In this document: positions 25,574 through 34,174 of the stretch, one piece after another | Layout: each line of letters opens with the position of its first letter | Numbering within the stretch: position 1 is the stretch's first letter | NCBI GenBank assembly: GCA_002376845.1 | Contig: DFOS01000026.1 | Location: 124,001 to 188,000, forward strand | Direction of reading: 5' to 3' | DNA: 64,000 bases | Source: Bdellovibrionaceae bacterium UBA3535 | Lineage (GTDB): Bacteria > Bdellovibrionota > Bdellovibrionia > Bdellovibrionales > UBA840 | Translations under genes and position numbers: made by a program | Notes under the pieces: generated by a model | Told to the model about the DNA's origin: nothing | Databases searched by the model: none | What the model saw: only the letters and a program-made list of their open reading frames with translations

Positions 25574-26557
25574 ATGAGTATGGTGCGACATTTACTGGTA
25601 ATTACTAGTTTCATGCTATTTTCTGGCTGGTCTCTAGCAGGCGAGGTACCAGCAGGATTGTGGTCTTCTGCAGAGGGCTCCTCCTACTATCCTCCCTATG
25701 TATTTACCGTCGACAAAAGCAAGCGCAAGCTCAGTGTCTGGGACACCAATACAGTTCCATTTAAAAAAATAAAAGAATTTGAAAACGACCAAGGAAAAGT
25801 AGACGGCAATAAAATGGTGCAAGGAGATAACAAAACTCCTGAGGGCATCTACTTTTTTCAAGAACAAAAAAACGGTCATGATGTAAATTATGAGCGCTAT
25901 GGGGAAAGAATCTTTACCATGGATTACCCGAATTTATTTGATAAGCGCATTGGTAAAACGGGTTATGGCATCTGGCTACACGCCGTGCCTGATACCACCC
26001 CTCTTAGCCGCGGCTCCGAGGGCTGCGTGGTTCTTCGCAATGAGAACATCCTCAATGTATCGGAAAATATCGTATTGGGCCGTACCCCAATCCTGATTTA
26101 TGACGAGATGAACTTGGTATCTGAAAAAGATCGCAAAAAAGAAGTACAACGTATCAATAAGTTTTTGAACGCCTGGCAAACGGCTTGGCAATCCAAGGAC
26201 TTAGATACCTATATGTCGTATTATGCCAATGACTTTAAAGCCATGCGTATGGATAAAGACACCTGGCGTAGGTACAAAAAAGGATTGAACGAAAAGTATG
26301 ACGTAGTTCAGGTGAACCTTTCGCAGCCATTTGTTTTTGAGCAAAATGGCAATATCATTGTAAGGGCTTTGCAGCACTACCGATCAGACAAACATGAAGA
26401 CTATGGTGAAAAATTTCTTTATGTTCGCCGCACACCCGTAGGCGGCTTTGAGATCATTCATGAAAGCTGGGAATCTGTGCCTAGAGAAGTGGTAACTCGC
26501 GAGTTGGGAACCGAGACCATCAGTGGCAGAGAATTAAGCTCCGTTCCTGTCAACTAA
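25574..26557 (+). CDS. Exported L,D-transpeptidase with NTF2-like domain (Csd6/Pgp2 type)
   Basis: About 327 residues. A signal peptide (LLVITSFMLFSGWSLA) precedes a YkuD catalytic domain with the His in GIWLHAVPD and the catalytic Cys in RGSEGCVVL. A C-terminal NTF2-like domain follows (INKFLNAWQTAWQSKDLDTY to FEIIHESWESV). This order matches Helicobacter Csd6 and Campylobacter Pgp2, which trim peptidoglycan tetrapeptides and set cell shape, so carboxypeptidase activity is as likely as cross-linking. The start is 25574 or the next ATG at 25580. It overlaps the small convergent gene by four bases. Confidence 0.9.
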   Translation: MSMVRHLLVITSFMLFSGWSLAGEVPAGLWSSAEGSSYYPPYVFTVDKSKRKLSVWDTNTVPFKKIKEFENDQGKVDGNKMVQGDNKTPEGIYFFQEQKNGHDVNYERYGERIFTMDYPNLFDKRIGKTGYGIWLHAVPDTTPLSRGSEGCVVLRNENILNVSENIVLGRTPILIYDEMNLVSEKDRKKEVQRINKFLNAWQTAWQSKDLDTYMSYYANDFKAMRMDKDTWRRYKKGLNEKYDVVQVNLSQPFVFEQNGNIIVRALQHYRSDKHEDYGEKFLYVRRTPVGGFEIIHESWESVPREVVTRELGTETISGRELSSVPVN

Positions 26558-26745
26558 TTTAAAGTTTTGTCTTGTGCATTTTCTTCGTCCATGGGGATTT
26601 CCACGGTACGGGCATTGGTGGCCGAATCGGGTAAAGAGTCCTTGTATGCCTTCACATCTTGCGCGCTCACTACGCCACGCTTTAAATTCCAGTTTACCAA
26701 TCGCACATCAAATTTATTATCGTCTAAAGCTTTTTTGTGACCCAT
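26554..26745 (-). CDS. Small cytoplasmic protein, 63 residues
   Basis: A hydrophilic protein opening MGHKKALDDNKFDVRLVNWN with an acidic C-terminus; no cysteine or membrane segment. GGAGG lies four bases before the ATG, and it begins ten bases after the rhomboid gene's stop, so it is probably translated as part of that operon. I do not recognise it. Confidence 0.7.
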   Translation of the reverse strand: MGHKKALDDNKFDVRLVNWNLKRGVVSAQDVKAYKDSLPDSATNARTVEIPMDEENAQDKTLN

Positions 26746-26755
26746 TTATCCTCCA

Positions 26756-27499
26756 CTAATTCCAATATTTTTTAGAATCATCATCTGGCTGATCATTGTC
26801 TATCACTAAATGCAGTTTCGGTCCATTCCTCTTTCTTCGCTTTTTGCGCTGATCCGAGGACCATCTAGCCGATCCCCAGAGAAAGAGGAATCCAGAAATT
26901 AGCCCCCCTAAGTGGGCCAAATTGGCAACTCCTGATTGGCCACCGCCAAGTACCATGACCAATTCAAACAAGCCGATGATCAAAACAAAGATTTTGGCTT
27001 TCATGGGAAAGAGCAACATAAAGTATAGGATCCGCTCGCCAAACAAAATGCCATAAGCCAAGAGCAAGCCAAATACGGCTCCACTAGCTCCGATCACAGG
27101 CACAAAAGCCATTTCCAAACGAAAACCCACCATGAAAAAAATCGTATATACTGCCAAATAAATTAAGGCCGCTCCCACGCCGCAAACTAGATAGTAGGTA
27201 AGAAAAAAGCGCGAGCCCCACTTTAGCTCCAGCTCAGAGCCAATAAACCAGAGCATCAGCATATTAAAGGGCAAATGCAAGACTCCACCATGCAAAAACA
27301 TATAAGAAAAAATCTGCCATAGCTTGAATTCCATAAGTACCGAGTAAGGAACCAAGCCAAAATTCCCCACAATATTCCAATCGAAAAGACGACCGAAAAG
27401 CAGTTGGAAAAGCAGCCACACTGCTACATTGGCAATGACCAAACGCTTTACCATAGGCGTAAAGGGGGGCTGCTGCATCATGATTTGTCCGCGTTGCAT
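26756..27499 (-). CDS. Rhomboid-family intramembrane serine protease
   Basis: 247 residues with about six transmembrane helices. The catalytic Ser is in VIGASGAVFGLLLAY, the catalytic His in ANLAHLGGLISGF, and the upstream HGGVLHLPFNMLMLW supplies the conserved HxxxN oxyanion residues. A basic tail (RKKRRKRNGPKLHL) ends the protein in the cytoplasm. It would cleave single-pass membrane proteins within the bilayer. Start uncertain: ATG at 27499 or the ATG pair at 27481/27478, none with a good ribosome binding site. Confidence 0.93.
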   Translation of the reverse strand: MQRGQIMMQQPPFTPMVKRLVIANVAVWLLFQLLFGRLFDWNIVGNFGLVPYSVLMEFKLWQIFSYMFLHGGVLHLPFNMLMLWFIGSELELKWGSRFFLTYYLVCGVGAALIYLAVYTIFFMVGFRLEMAFVPVIGASGAVFGLLLAYGILFGERILYFMLLFPMKAKIFVLIIGLFELVMVLGGGQSGVANLAHLGGLISGFLFLWGSARWSSDQRKKRRKRNGPKLHLVIDNDQPDDDSKKYWN

Positions 27500-27549
27500 G
27501 CATTAAGAATGGCAAATTTTACGGGAAAACTCAAACTTATAAAATTTGC

Positions 27550-27969
27550 CTAGCCCCGCTTTTCACTGAGTTCAATCAGCACCCCACCACTAGCTTTCGG
27601 GTGGATAAAGGCCACTTTGCAATTGTGCGCTCCCGGCCTGGGAGTCTCATCTATCAAACGAATGCCGCGCTTTTTGTACTCTTGCAACAATTGCTCGAGA
27701 TTTTCTACGCGATAGCAAATATGATGAATGCCTGGCCCACGTTTTGCCAAAAACTTGGCAATGGGACTTTCGGTACTGGTAGGCTCCAATAGCTCTATGT
27801 TCACCTGATTTCGCAACGAGAGAAAGCAGACTTTGACCTTTTCGCTAGGCACCTCTTCGATTTCATACTTATCAAAGCCCAAAGCTTGGTAGAATTGCAA
27901 ACCTTCTTCTATGGTATTAACTGCTATGCCTAGGTGGTCCAATTCAAAATTTGAAAAATCAATGTTCAT
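27550..27969 (-). CDS. mce: Methylmalonyl-CoA epimerase
   Basis: 139-residue vicinal-oxygen-chelate protein interconverting (R)- and (S)-methylmalonyl-CoA, linking propionyl-CoA and succinyl-CoA. Metal ligands are visible as H12 (LDHLGIAV), the His of GPGIHHICYRV and the Glu of GVLIELSE; LLEPTSTESPIAKFL is a family hallmark. It overlaps the HIT gene by 11 bases. Neither mutase nor carboxylase is in the window, so the metabolic assignment rests on the family. Confidence 0.9.
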   Translation of the reverse strand: MNIDFSNFELDHLGIAVNTIEEGLQFYQALGFDKYEIEEVPSEKVKVCFLSLRNQVNIELLEPTSTESPIAKFLAKRGPGIHHICYRVENLEQLLQEYKKRGIRLIDETPRPGAHNCKVAFIHPKASGGVLIELSEKRG

Positions 27970-28501
27970 CTTCGAGTTTCCTTAACGCTTTTTCTAAGGG
28001 TTTGCGAATGCGGTGATAGGTTTCCTCTAAACCCTCCGACATGACTCTGGTCTTGGCAATTTGAGGAAAAAAGTTACAATCCCCTATCCAACGTGGAATC
28101 AAATGATAGTGCAAATGATGGGGAATCCCCGCTCCCGCGGCTCTACCCAAGTTAATTCCCACATTCAGGCCATGGCATTTGTATTCTTTTTCTAATACCC
28201 GAAGGGCCACACGAATTGCCAATTGAATCATGATGTACTCATCTTCTTTGAGCTTGTGCAAGTCGCCAACATGCCTTTTGGGCATTACCATCATATGTCC
28301 AATATGGTAGGGGTATTTGTTCAATACCACCATAAACTTTTTGCCTTTGTACAAGACCAGATTTTCAAAAGACGGCTTGCCACGTCTTACATGGCAAAAC
28401 ACACATTCTTTAATATTGTCCTTTTCTTTATGGTAGGCCTTACGTTGCGGGTTGTACAAAACCTCTCGATCCTTAGGCCAACCATCATCTTGCTTGTTCA
28501 A
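27959..28501 (-). CDS. HIT-family nucleotide hydrolase or phosphorylase
   Basis: 180-residue HIT protein with the catalytic histidine triad H129-H131-H133 (GIPHHLHYHLIPRW). C33 and C36 (ECVFCHV) are the first half of the zinc site common in this branch, and NKYPYHIGHMMVMPKRH is the nucleotide-binding strand region. Relatives hydrolyse or phosphorolyse diadenosine polyphosphates or adenylated amines; the length and CxxC favour an Ap4A phosphorylase-like group. The start is TTG at 28501 with GGAG six bases upstream, overlapping sppA by 17 bases. Confidence 0.9.
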   Translation of the reverse strand: MNKQDDGWPKDREVLYNPQRKAYHKEKDNIKECVFCHVRRGKPSFENLVLYKGKKFMVVLNKYPYHIGHMMVMPKRHVGDLHKLKEDEYIMIQLAIRVALRVLEKEYKCHGLNVGINLGRAAGAGIPHHLHYHLIPRWIGDCNFFPQIAKTRVMSEGLEETYHRIRKPLEKALRKLEDEH

Positions 28502-29429
28502 ATACGACTCCTAAATACGCTGGATATAAATATAGTGGTTGCCCCAATAATTTTGTCGGTAGGACTTGCTCCACTTTCGCCGGCAAATTGCCCAAATTAA
28601 AAAGTTGTGTGCGACCTAAAACCTCTAGCAAAAACTCCTTTGGCATCTTCGGATTAAAAACTGGGGGGTTCTTGCCTAAACCCGTCAATTCTCCCATTTC
28701 ATCCAGGGCTTCCTTGTAAGTGGCCACTTTGTCCACCAAACCATACTCCACACCTTTGCTGCCCGTAAAAATTCGTCCATCAGCAAGGGGCTCAATGTCG
28801 CGCATTTGTTTATTTCTGCCATCCGCTACTGCAAGCATAAATTGTTGATGAACGTCATCAATGACATCTTGTAGGTAGTCCTTCTCTGTTTGAGTCATAG
28901 CCCGAGTGTTGGTGCCGGTGTCCTTGAACTTGCCGGTTTTTAGAGAATAACGTTGAATTTTGGCCCAGTCATAAAGCTCACTCAAATTGGCAAATTCCAT
29001 GATAACACCAATGGAGCCCATTAAAGTGCCGGCATTTACATAGATTTTATCTGCCCCCACGGCAATGTAGTAACCACCACTCGCCATAATGGCATTGGCA
29101 GAAACAAATACTGGTTTTTCTAGTTCCTCACGAATGCGTTTGATTTCTGAGTATATTTCTTGCGAGGGACCAACGACACCGCCCGGTGAGTTCAGACGCA
29201 AAATAACCCCCTTTATTTTTTTGTCGTAGGCGTATTTGCGCAAATCCGCTAAGATTTCTTTCCCGTCAAGAATCACCCCATCGATATCTAGATGCAAAAT
29301 GGAGTCCTCGCTGACCTGCATCTCCCCTGGAGGCTGCATATGCTTTAACGAGGAAGACATCATATAGACACAGGAGCCTAGAAAAAGAAAGACCGTCATT
29401 GAGAACAAGAACCATGGATTTTTCAGCAT
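28485..29429 (-). CDS. sppA: Signal peptide peptidase SppA
   Basis: 314-residue inner-membrane serine protease of the short SppA type. One N-terminal membrane segment (FLFSMTVFLFLGSCVYMM) anchors a periplasmic ClpP-like domain. The nucleophile Ser is in IMASGGYYIAVGADKIY, the general-base Lys in SLKTGKFKD, and LRLNSPGGVV forms the oxyanion strand. It degrades cleaved signal peptides. AGAGG precedes the ATG. It is the first gene of a run continuing through HIT and the epimerase. Confidence 0.94.
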   Translation of the reverse strand: MLKNPWFLFSMTVFLFLGSCVYMMSSSLKHMQPPGEMQVSEDSILHLDIDGVILDGKEILADLRKYAYDKKIKGVILRLNSPGGVVGPSQEIYSEIKRIREELEKPVFVSANAIMASGGYYIAVGADKIYVNAGTLMGSIGVIMEFANLSELYDWAKIQRYSLKTGKFKDTGTNTRAMTQTEKDYLQDVIDDVHQQFMLAVADGRNKQMRDIEPLADGRIFTGSKGVEYGLVDKVATYKEALDEMGELTGLGKNPPVFNPKMPKEFLLEVLGRTQLFNLGNLPAKVEQVLPTKLLGQPLYLYPAYLGVVFEQAR

Positions 29430-29518
29430 ATTTACCTCTATTTGATTGGAACCACATCATAGAGAAAAAAGCCATGCTTGGCGAGCTTCGCACATGATTT
29501 TGCGATGCATATAGAAAA

Positions 29519-29537
29519 TCGTCTCAAAGTGAGACGA
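29519..29537. promoter_or_regulatory. Perfect 8-base inverted repeat between sppA and the lipoprotein gene
   Basis: TCGTCTCA and TGAGACGA flank a three-base centre in the intergenic region between two divergent genes. There is no T run on either side, so an operator is likelier than a terminator. The adjacent sequence CGAACGTAGA is also found upstream of the gene starting at 40276. Confidence 0.4.
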
Positions 29538-29655
29538 ACGTAGAACTTCTGCTCACATGAATACCAGATTCGCAATCAAAGAAGCTGAAAAACCATATAT
29601 TTTAAGCTAATGGGCACAGGCTTTGCACATTATATTTGTGTGTAGGGAGGGGAAA

Positions 29656-30168
29656 ATGAAAAAGATATTCATTCTATTATTTTTCTTATTACTGTTAACT
29701 GCGTGTAGTACCGACATGGGCTCGGTAACGCCCTTAGAAGAAACGCGTTTATCTTCTACTTCTGTTTTGCAAAGTGCCGATTGGTCTACTAGATGCACGG
29801 CAGATTTCAGCAATCAAAACTTTAAAAAAACCTGGAGCCATATAATTACCTATTCGGCCGAATTAGATTCTATCTTGATTGAGACGAGCAACGTGAATGA
29901 GAATCATAACCCTGGCAACACCAACCCGTCCAATATAGTGGACTTAGAAGAATTAAGCCGCCTAGAATGCAAAAGCATTCCCTATATGATCGGACAATTG
30001 AAAGCCGAGGGAACGATCTTAGCTGGCGCAACTTTTGAGATTCACCTCAAATTATGTTTAGAAAATAATATTTTATCCATTCGTCATGATTCAAAAATCC
30101 TGGAAGAGCCTTCCATAGAGAGTCCTTTGCACTGCGAAGTGAATATGGCAAATGGTTTCAAATTATAA
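29656..30168 (+). CDS. Putative lipoprotein of unknown function
   Basis: 170 residues. MKKIFILLFFLLLLTACSTD carries a textbook lipobox (LTAC), with GGGAGGGG just before the ATG at 29656. The mature part is Ser/Thr/Asn-rich with several cysteines (TRCTADF, LECKSIP, KLCLENN, LHCEVNM), probably disulfide-bonded. No domain recognised. It ends in its own strong terminator, so it is monocistronic. Confidence 0.8.
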   Translation: MKKIFILLFFLLLLTACSTDMGSVTPLEETRLSSTSVLQSADWSTRCTADFSNQNFKKTWSHIITYSAELDSILIETSNVNENHNPGNTNPSNIVDLEELSRLECKSIPYMIGQLKAEGTILAGATFEIHLKLCLENNILSIRHDSKILEEPSIESPLHCEVNMANGFKL

Positions 30169-30214
30169 ATCCCATAAGGCTTAAGATGAGCCGTTTTACC
30201 AACCCTACACACCT

Positions 30215-30243
30215 AGGCCCTCAAATATGAGGGCCTTTTTTTT
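30215..30243 (+). terminator. Rho-independent terminator after the lipoprotein gene
   Basis: AGGCCCTC and GAGGGCCT pair perfectly over eight bases around a six-base loop, followed by seven further T. It lies 47 bases beyond the stop at 30168. Confidence 0.9.
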
Positions 30244-30282
30244 CATAAAACATAAAACATAGAACAAGACGAGCTTGCTCGC

Positions 30283-30312
30283 AAAAAAAAGGGCCTCTGT
30301 TAAGAGACCCTC
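30283..30312 (-). terminator. Rho-independent terminator after rpsA
   Basis: Read on the minus strand, AGGGTCTCT and AGAGGCCCT form a nine-pair stem with one G-U wobble, followed by eight T. It is about 65 bases past the rpsA stop and about 40 bases from the facing plus-strand terminator. Confidence 0.85.
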
Positions 30313-30377
30313 AAAAAGAACTTCGTTTAGGGCGATCTTTGCAAACTTAGCAAAGACCAGCCGCTAGAGAAATTCCA

Positions 30378-32213
30378 CTATTCCTTCATGCCTTTTAAAG
30401 CTTCACCAAAAACATCACCCATAGTAGTGCGTGAAGTAGATTTAGCTTTTTGGATATATTCATCCACATTCTCTTTGTTCTCTCGCATTTTCACGATCTT
30501 GGAGCTAAGGCCGATTTTACGTGAGGTTTGGTCGATCATGATCACTTCTGCTTTGATCGTATCACCAACGTTTACCACATCCTCTGGCTTTTCCACTCTT
30601 TCATTGGAAAGCTCGGATATGTGAATCAGTCCCTCTACTTCAGGTCCTAACTCAACAAAGACTCCAAAATCAGCCAGCTTCACCACTTTTACTTCATGCT
30701 GAGAACCGATTGGAAATTGTGACTCCACATCTGCCCAAGGATCTGCCTCTAGTTGCTTGATACCAAGTGAAAATCTTTCGTTTTCCACATCTACACCAAG
30801 TACAACGGCCTTAACCTTTTGGCCTTTTTCAAACATTTCTGATGGATGATTGACTCGTTTGGTCCAAGAGAAATCCGAGATGTGAACAAGCCCATCGATT
30901 CCCTCTTCGATACCGACAAAGATTCCAAAGTCTGTGATGGATTTTACTTCACCTTCGATAACCGTTCCAGGTGGGTAGGACTCTTTTAACTCATCCCAAG
31001 GATTTGGCTGAAGCTGCTTCATGCCAAGGCTGATACGGCGATTTTCCTTATCAATATCAAGTACCATTACCTCGACTTCATCATCCACTTTTACAATTTG
31101 CGATGGATGCTTCACGCGCTTTGTCCAGCTCATCTCACTTACGTGAATCAAGCCTTCTACACCTTCAGAAATATCCATAAAGGCACCGTAGTCCGTAAGA
31201 CTTACGATCTTACCTTTCAGCTTCGTGTCCTTAGGATACTGTGTATCAATATCCAACCAAGGATCTTCGGTAAGCTGTTTAATACCAAGGCTAACGCGCT
31301 CTTTGTCATTATCAAACTTCAGAACTTTTACATCGATTTCATCACCGACATTCAGAATTTCAGAAGGATGTTTCACACGTCCCCAGCTCATGTCCGTAAT
31401 ATGTAGCAATCCGTCCATGCCGCCAAGGTCAATGAAGGCACCATAATCGGTGATGTTTTTCACTGTACCCTTCAGCACAGTACCCTCTTCCATATTCTCC
31501 AAAGTATTGGAGCGCAGGTTCTCGCGCTCGGCTTCCAGCAGTACTCGTCTGGAAAGAACGATATTTCCACGCTTTTTGTTAAACTTGATAACTTTGAATT
31601 TAAATTTTTTGCCAATGAAATTGTCTAGATTGCGAATGGGTCGAAGATCAATCTGACTACCTGGTAAAAATGCTTTCACGCCAATGTCTACGCTTAGGCC
31701 ACCCTTAACTTTGGCAATCACCATGCCCTCAACAACCTCTTCGTTCTCAGCAGCACGAGAAATGTCTTCCCAAGCACGCATCATATCGGCTTTGTCTTTC
31801 GATAAGACGACCATGCCATTGTCATTTTCTAGACGAACCACGTAAACTTCGATTTCATCGCCTTCTTGAACTGTCAAACTACCATCGTAAGATTTGAATT
31901 CCGATAGGTTTACAACCCCTTCGGACTTGTAATTGATATCTACAACCACATATTCTTGGTCGATGGAGATAACCTTACCTTTGATAACATCGCCCACATC
32001 AATCACAGCATCGGCATCACTTTCTTTGAGTAGATCGGCAAAAGATTGTTTGGTATTAATCTCTACCTTTCCCGGATTGTCGGCGACGTCTTTATCCTCT
32101 GCGTCCAGAGCCTCCAGCACCTTCAGGCGAATCTGCTGTGCCTTCGTAAGGTTTTTTTCATCTTTATATGTGTTCAAATATTCCTCCTCCGATACCAACC
32201 CTAAGGTTCGCAT
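30378..32213 (-). CDS. rpsA: 30S ribosomal protein S1
   Basis: 611-residue RNA-binding protein that brings mRNA to the 30S subunit. Six S1 (OB-fold) repeats are visible at about residues 72-140, 155-225, 245-310, 330-397, 415-485 and 502-572; the last four share the pattern G-V--ITDYGAFIDL...GLLHITDMSW...VGDEIDVKVL. The N-terminus has a helical extension (EEEYLNTYKDEKNLTKAQQI) longer than in E. coli (557 residues in total). It lies downstream of cmk, a conserved pairing, but has its own promoter and a structured leader. Confidence 0.97.
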   Translation of the reverse strand: MRTLGLVSEEEYLNTYKDEKNLTKAQQIRLKVLEALDAEDKDVADNPGKVEINTKQSFADLLKESDADAVIDVGDVIKGKVISIDQEYVVVDINYKSEGVVNLSEFKSYDGSLTVQEGDEIEVYVVRLENDNGMVVLSKDKADMMRAWEDISRAAENEEVVEGMVIAKVKGGLSVDIGVKAFLPGSQIDLRPIRNLDNFIGKKFKFKVIKFNKKRGNIVLSRRVLLEAERENLRSNTLENMEEGTVLKGTVKNITDYGAFIDLGGMDGLLHITDMSWGRVKHPSEILNVGDEIDVKVLKFDNDKERVSLGIKQLTEDPWLDIDTQYPKDTKLKGKIVSLTDYGAFMDISEGVEGLIHVSEMSWTKRVKHPSQIVKVDDEVEVMVLDIDKENRRISLGMKQLQPNPWDELKESYPPGTVIEGEVKSITDFGIFVGIEEGIDGLVHISDFSWTKRVNHPSEMFEKGQKVKAVVLGVDVENERFSLGIKQLEADPWADVESQFPIGSQHEVKVVKLADFGVFVELGPEVEGLIHISELSNERVEKPEDVVNVGDTIKAEVIMIDQTSRKIGLSSKIVKMRENKENVDEYIQKAKSTSRTTMGDVFGEALKGMKE

Positions 32214-32299
32214 CTTACAATGTATTCCACCCGAATCGGGTCGATGAATTATCGATTGGGATGGTCCTACGGTTATAGAACTTTCGCCTCTAAAGTCAA
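32214..32299 (-). promoter_or_regulatory. rpsA promoter and hairpin leader
   Basis: On the minus strand TTGACT (32294-32299) and TATAAC (32272-32277) are separated by 16 bases, a good sigma-70 promoter. The predicted leader of about 50 bases holds two adjacent inverted repeats: TCGAT/ATCGA (32241-32255) and ACCCGA/TCGGGT around one base (32229-32241). The second ends 15 bases before the rpsA ATG, next to the weak GTGGAA ribosome binding site. S1 represses its own translation in E. coli, so a translational operator is plausible. Confidence 0.6.
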
Positions 32300-32314
32300 A
32301 GAAAAAGCCTGGGA

Positions 32315-32977
32315 TTACAGCTCTAAGCTAGCTCGTGCGATCTCTTCCACGCGATCTACGACCGCCGCAAGACTTAGCTCCGAAGTATCGATTATATGAG
32401 CTTTTTCAGGCACTTGCATCGGTGCTACTTTGCGTGACTGATCACGATCATCACGCTGTTTTTGCGATAGCTCAATTTCTGCGGCATCGGTTCCCATTTG
32501 TTCGGCTCTTCGCTTGGCACGATCGCCTTGCTTGGCAGTAAGAAAGATTTTCACATTCGCCTGCGGAAAAACCACCGAACCACAGTCTCGGCCTTCGGCA
32601 ATCAAACCGGGTTGTCCTTTTGCACAGGCACGCTGCCCCTCAAGTAGTGCCGTTCGCACTTCTGGGTATTGCGAAACTTGTGATGCCAATTGCCCCACGG
32701 CATCAGAATGCGCTTCCGCGGTTACATCTTCACCTCGAAAGATTACTTTGGTTTTCTCCGTTGATAATTGCACTGACCAAAGATCTGTCTGTCTTGCCAA
32801 ATCGGCCAGAGCTTGCTCATCTGCAAAGTCCACTTGCATTTGCTTGGCGACATAGGCCAAACCACGGTAAAAAGATCCCGTAGAAACCCACGTCCAGCCA
32901 ATGCGTTTGGCCAGATCGCGGCTAACGGAAGATTTGCCACTTGCTGCAGGTCCATCAATGGTAATCACCTTTGTCAT
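32315..32977 (-). CDS. cmk: Cytidylate kinase
   Basis: 220-residue cytoplasmic kinase forming CDP or dCDP from CMP or dCMP. The P-loop is TIDGPAASGKSSVSRDLAKR. The substrate-binding STGSFYRGLAYVA is present (compare STGAMYR), followed by LIAEGRDCGSVVFPQANVKIFL, the lid RAKRRAEQM and RDDRDQSRKVAPM. It precedes rpsA and follows hisC by seven bases, so all three may be partly co-transcribed. Confidence 0.96.
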   Translation of the reverse strand: MTKVITIDGPAASGKSSVSRDLAKRIGWTWVSTGSFYRGLAYVAKQMQVDFADEQALADLARQTDLWSVQLSTEKTKVIFRGEDVTAEAHSDAVGQLASQVSQYPEVRTALLEGQRACAKGQPGLIAEGRDCGSVVFPQANVKIFLTAKQGDRAKRRAEQMGTDAAEIELSQKQRDDRDQSRKVAPMQVPEKAHIIDTSELSLAAVVDRVEEIARASLEL

Positions 32978-32984
32978 TCTCCTT

Positions 32985-34094
32985 CTACCTACTTTTCAAC
33001 CATTCATTGATAAAGTGAATGGCCATTTGATTTTCTTCTTCTAAGCCAACACTCATACGTAAATACTCTGACATTCCATAACCCGCTAAGGGGCGCAAAA
33101 TAATACCCTTAGTAAGCAAATAAGTATTTAACTCCTGTGCTCTGCCGCCCGGCACCTCGAACATAACAAAATTCGCCTGGGATTCAAAGTAGCGTATGCC
33201 CATTTTACTTAGTTCCTTGTAAAAATAATCCAAACCTTCCCAAACAATTTTTTGTGATTTCTGAATATATTCATCATCTAAAAAAGCAGCTTTGGCACCG
33301 GCCTGTGCTAGCGCGTTCACGTTAAAGGGATTGCGAATCCTCTGCAAATACGAAATATATTCCTTATTTCCGACAAGATAGCCTAGGCGCAATCCAGCCA
33401 GGCCATATACCTTACTCAAAGTTCTTGAAAGCATCAAATTCGAGGTCTGTGTGATATATTCCATACCGTTGGGATAGTCTTTGGCTCGAACAAATTCGGT
33501 ATAGGCCTCATCTAAAACAATCAATACATCGTCGCGATTGCCAAAATGAGCGAGAAAGTCTTCCCACTCTTGGCGCGGAAAATAAGTACCCGTAGGATTG
33601 TTGGGATTGGGCAAAAATATAATTTTATGCTCGGGCGTCCAGGCTTCTTGGATCTTTTTTAAATCAATGCGAAAGCCCTCTGCCATCTTGACCTCAGTTG
33701 TGAGAGCTCTGGCAGCCTGCGCACAAATTTTATAGGCAATGAAGGCTTTCTCAGAGGTTAATATTTTATCCCCTGGTTCACAATAGACCCGAACTAGCAA
33801 ATCAATGGCCTCATTGGAGCCGTTGGCAAACAAGAGATTGCCGGCCTCAATATTTAAATCTGTATGTTTGCTGGCAATCACCTTTGCCAATTCGTAGGAA
33901 GATGGGTCAGGATAGCGGTGAAGATTGTTTATGCTCCCCAATATGGCCGCTTCCACTTTGGGACTGACCCCAAGCGGGTTTTCATTGCTAGCCAGCTTAA
34001 CAATCTTGTCCAAGCCGTACTCCCGCTTGGTTTCTTCGATGGGTTTGCCTGGCTCATACGGCACTAAAGAGCGTATCAATTCCGATATTTTCAC
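32985..34094 (-). CDS. hisC: Histidinol-phosphate aminotransferase
   Basis: 369-residue PLP enzyme of fold type I. The PLP lysine is in SRTLSKVYGLAGLRLGYLVG; NPNNPTGTYF and LDEAYTEF are the cofactor-contact motifs, and the N-terminal KLASNENPLGVSPKV is typical of HisC. Transamination of histidinol phosphate is the likely role, though aromatic amino-acid transamination is known in close relatives. It starts with GTG at 34094, AGAGGGA five bases upstream. No other his gene is near. Confidence 0.93.
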   Translation of the reverse strand: MKISELIRSLVPYEPGKPIEETKREYGLDKIVKLASNENPLGVSPKVEAAILGSINNLHRYPDPSSYELAKVIASKHTDLNIEAGNLLFANGSNEAIDLLVRVYCEPGDKILTSEKAFIAYKICAQAARALTTEVKMAEGFRIDLKKIQEAWTPEHKIIFLPNPNNPTGTYFPRQEWEDFLAHFGNRDDVLIVLDEAYTEFVRAKDYPNGMEYITQTSNLMLSRTLSKVYGLAGLRLGYLVGNKEYISYLQRIRNPFNVNALAQAGAKAAFLDDEYIQKSQKIVWEGLDYFYKELSKMGIRYFESQANFVMFEVPGGRAQELNTYLLTKGIILRPLAGYGMSEYLRMSVGLEEENQMAIHFINEWLKSR

Positions 34095-34174
34095 TTATTC
34101 CCTCTACTTGGCTCAATTCATAGAATTAGAATTGAATGGCAGAAGAAGCAAAAGAATTTTTTCCTGTGGAAATC

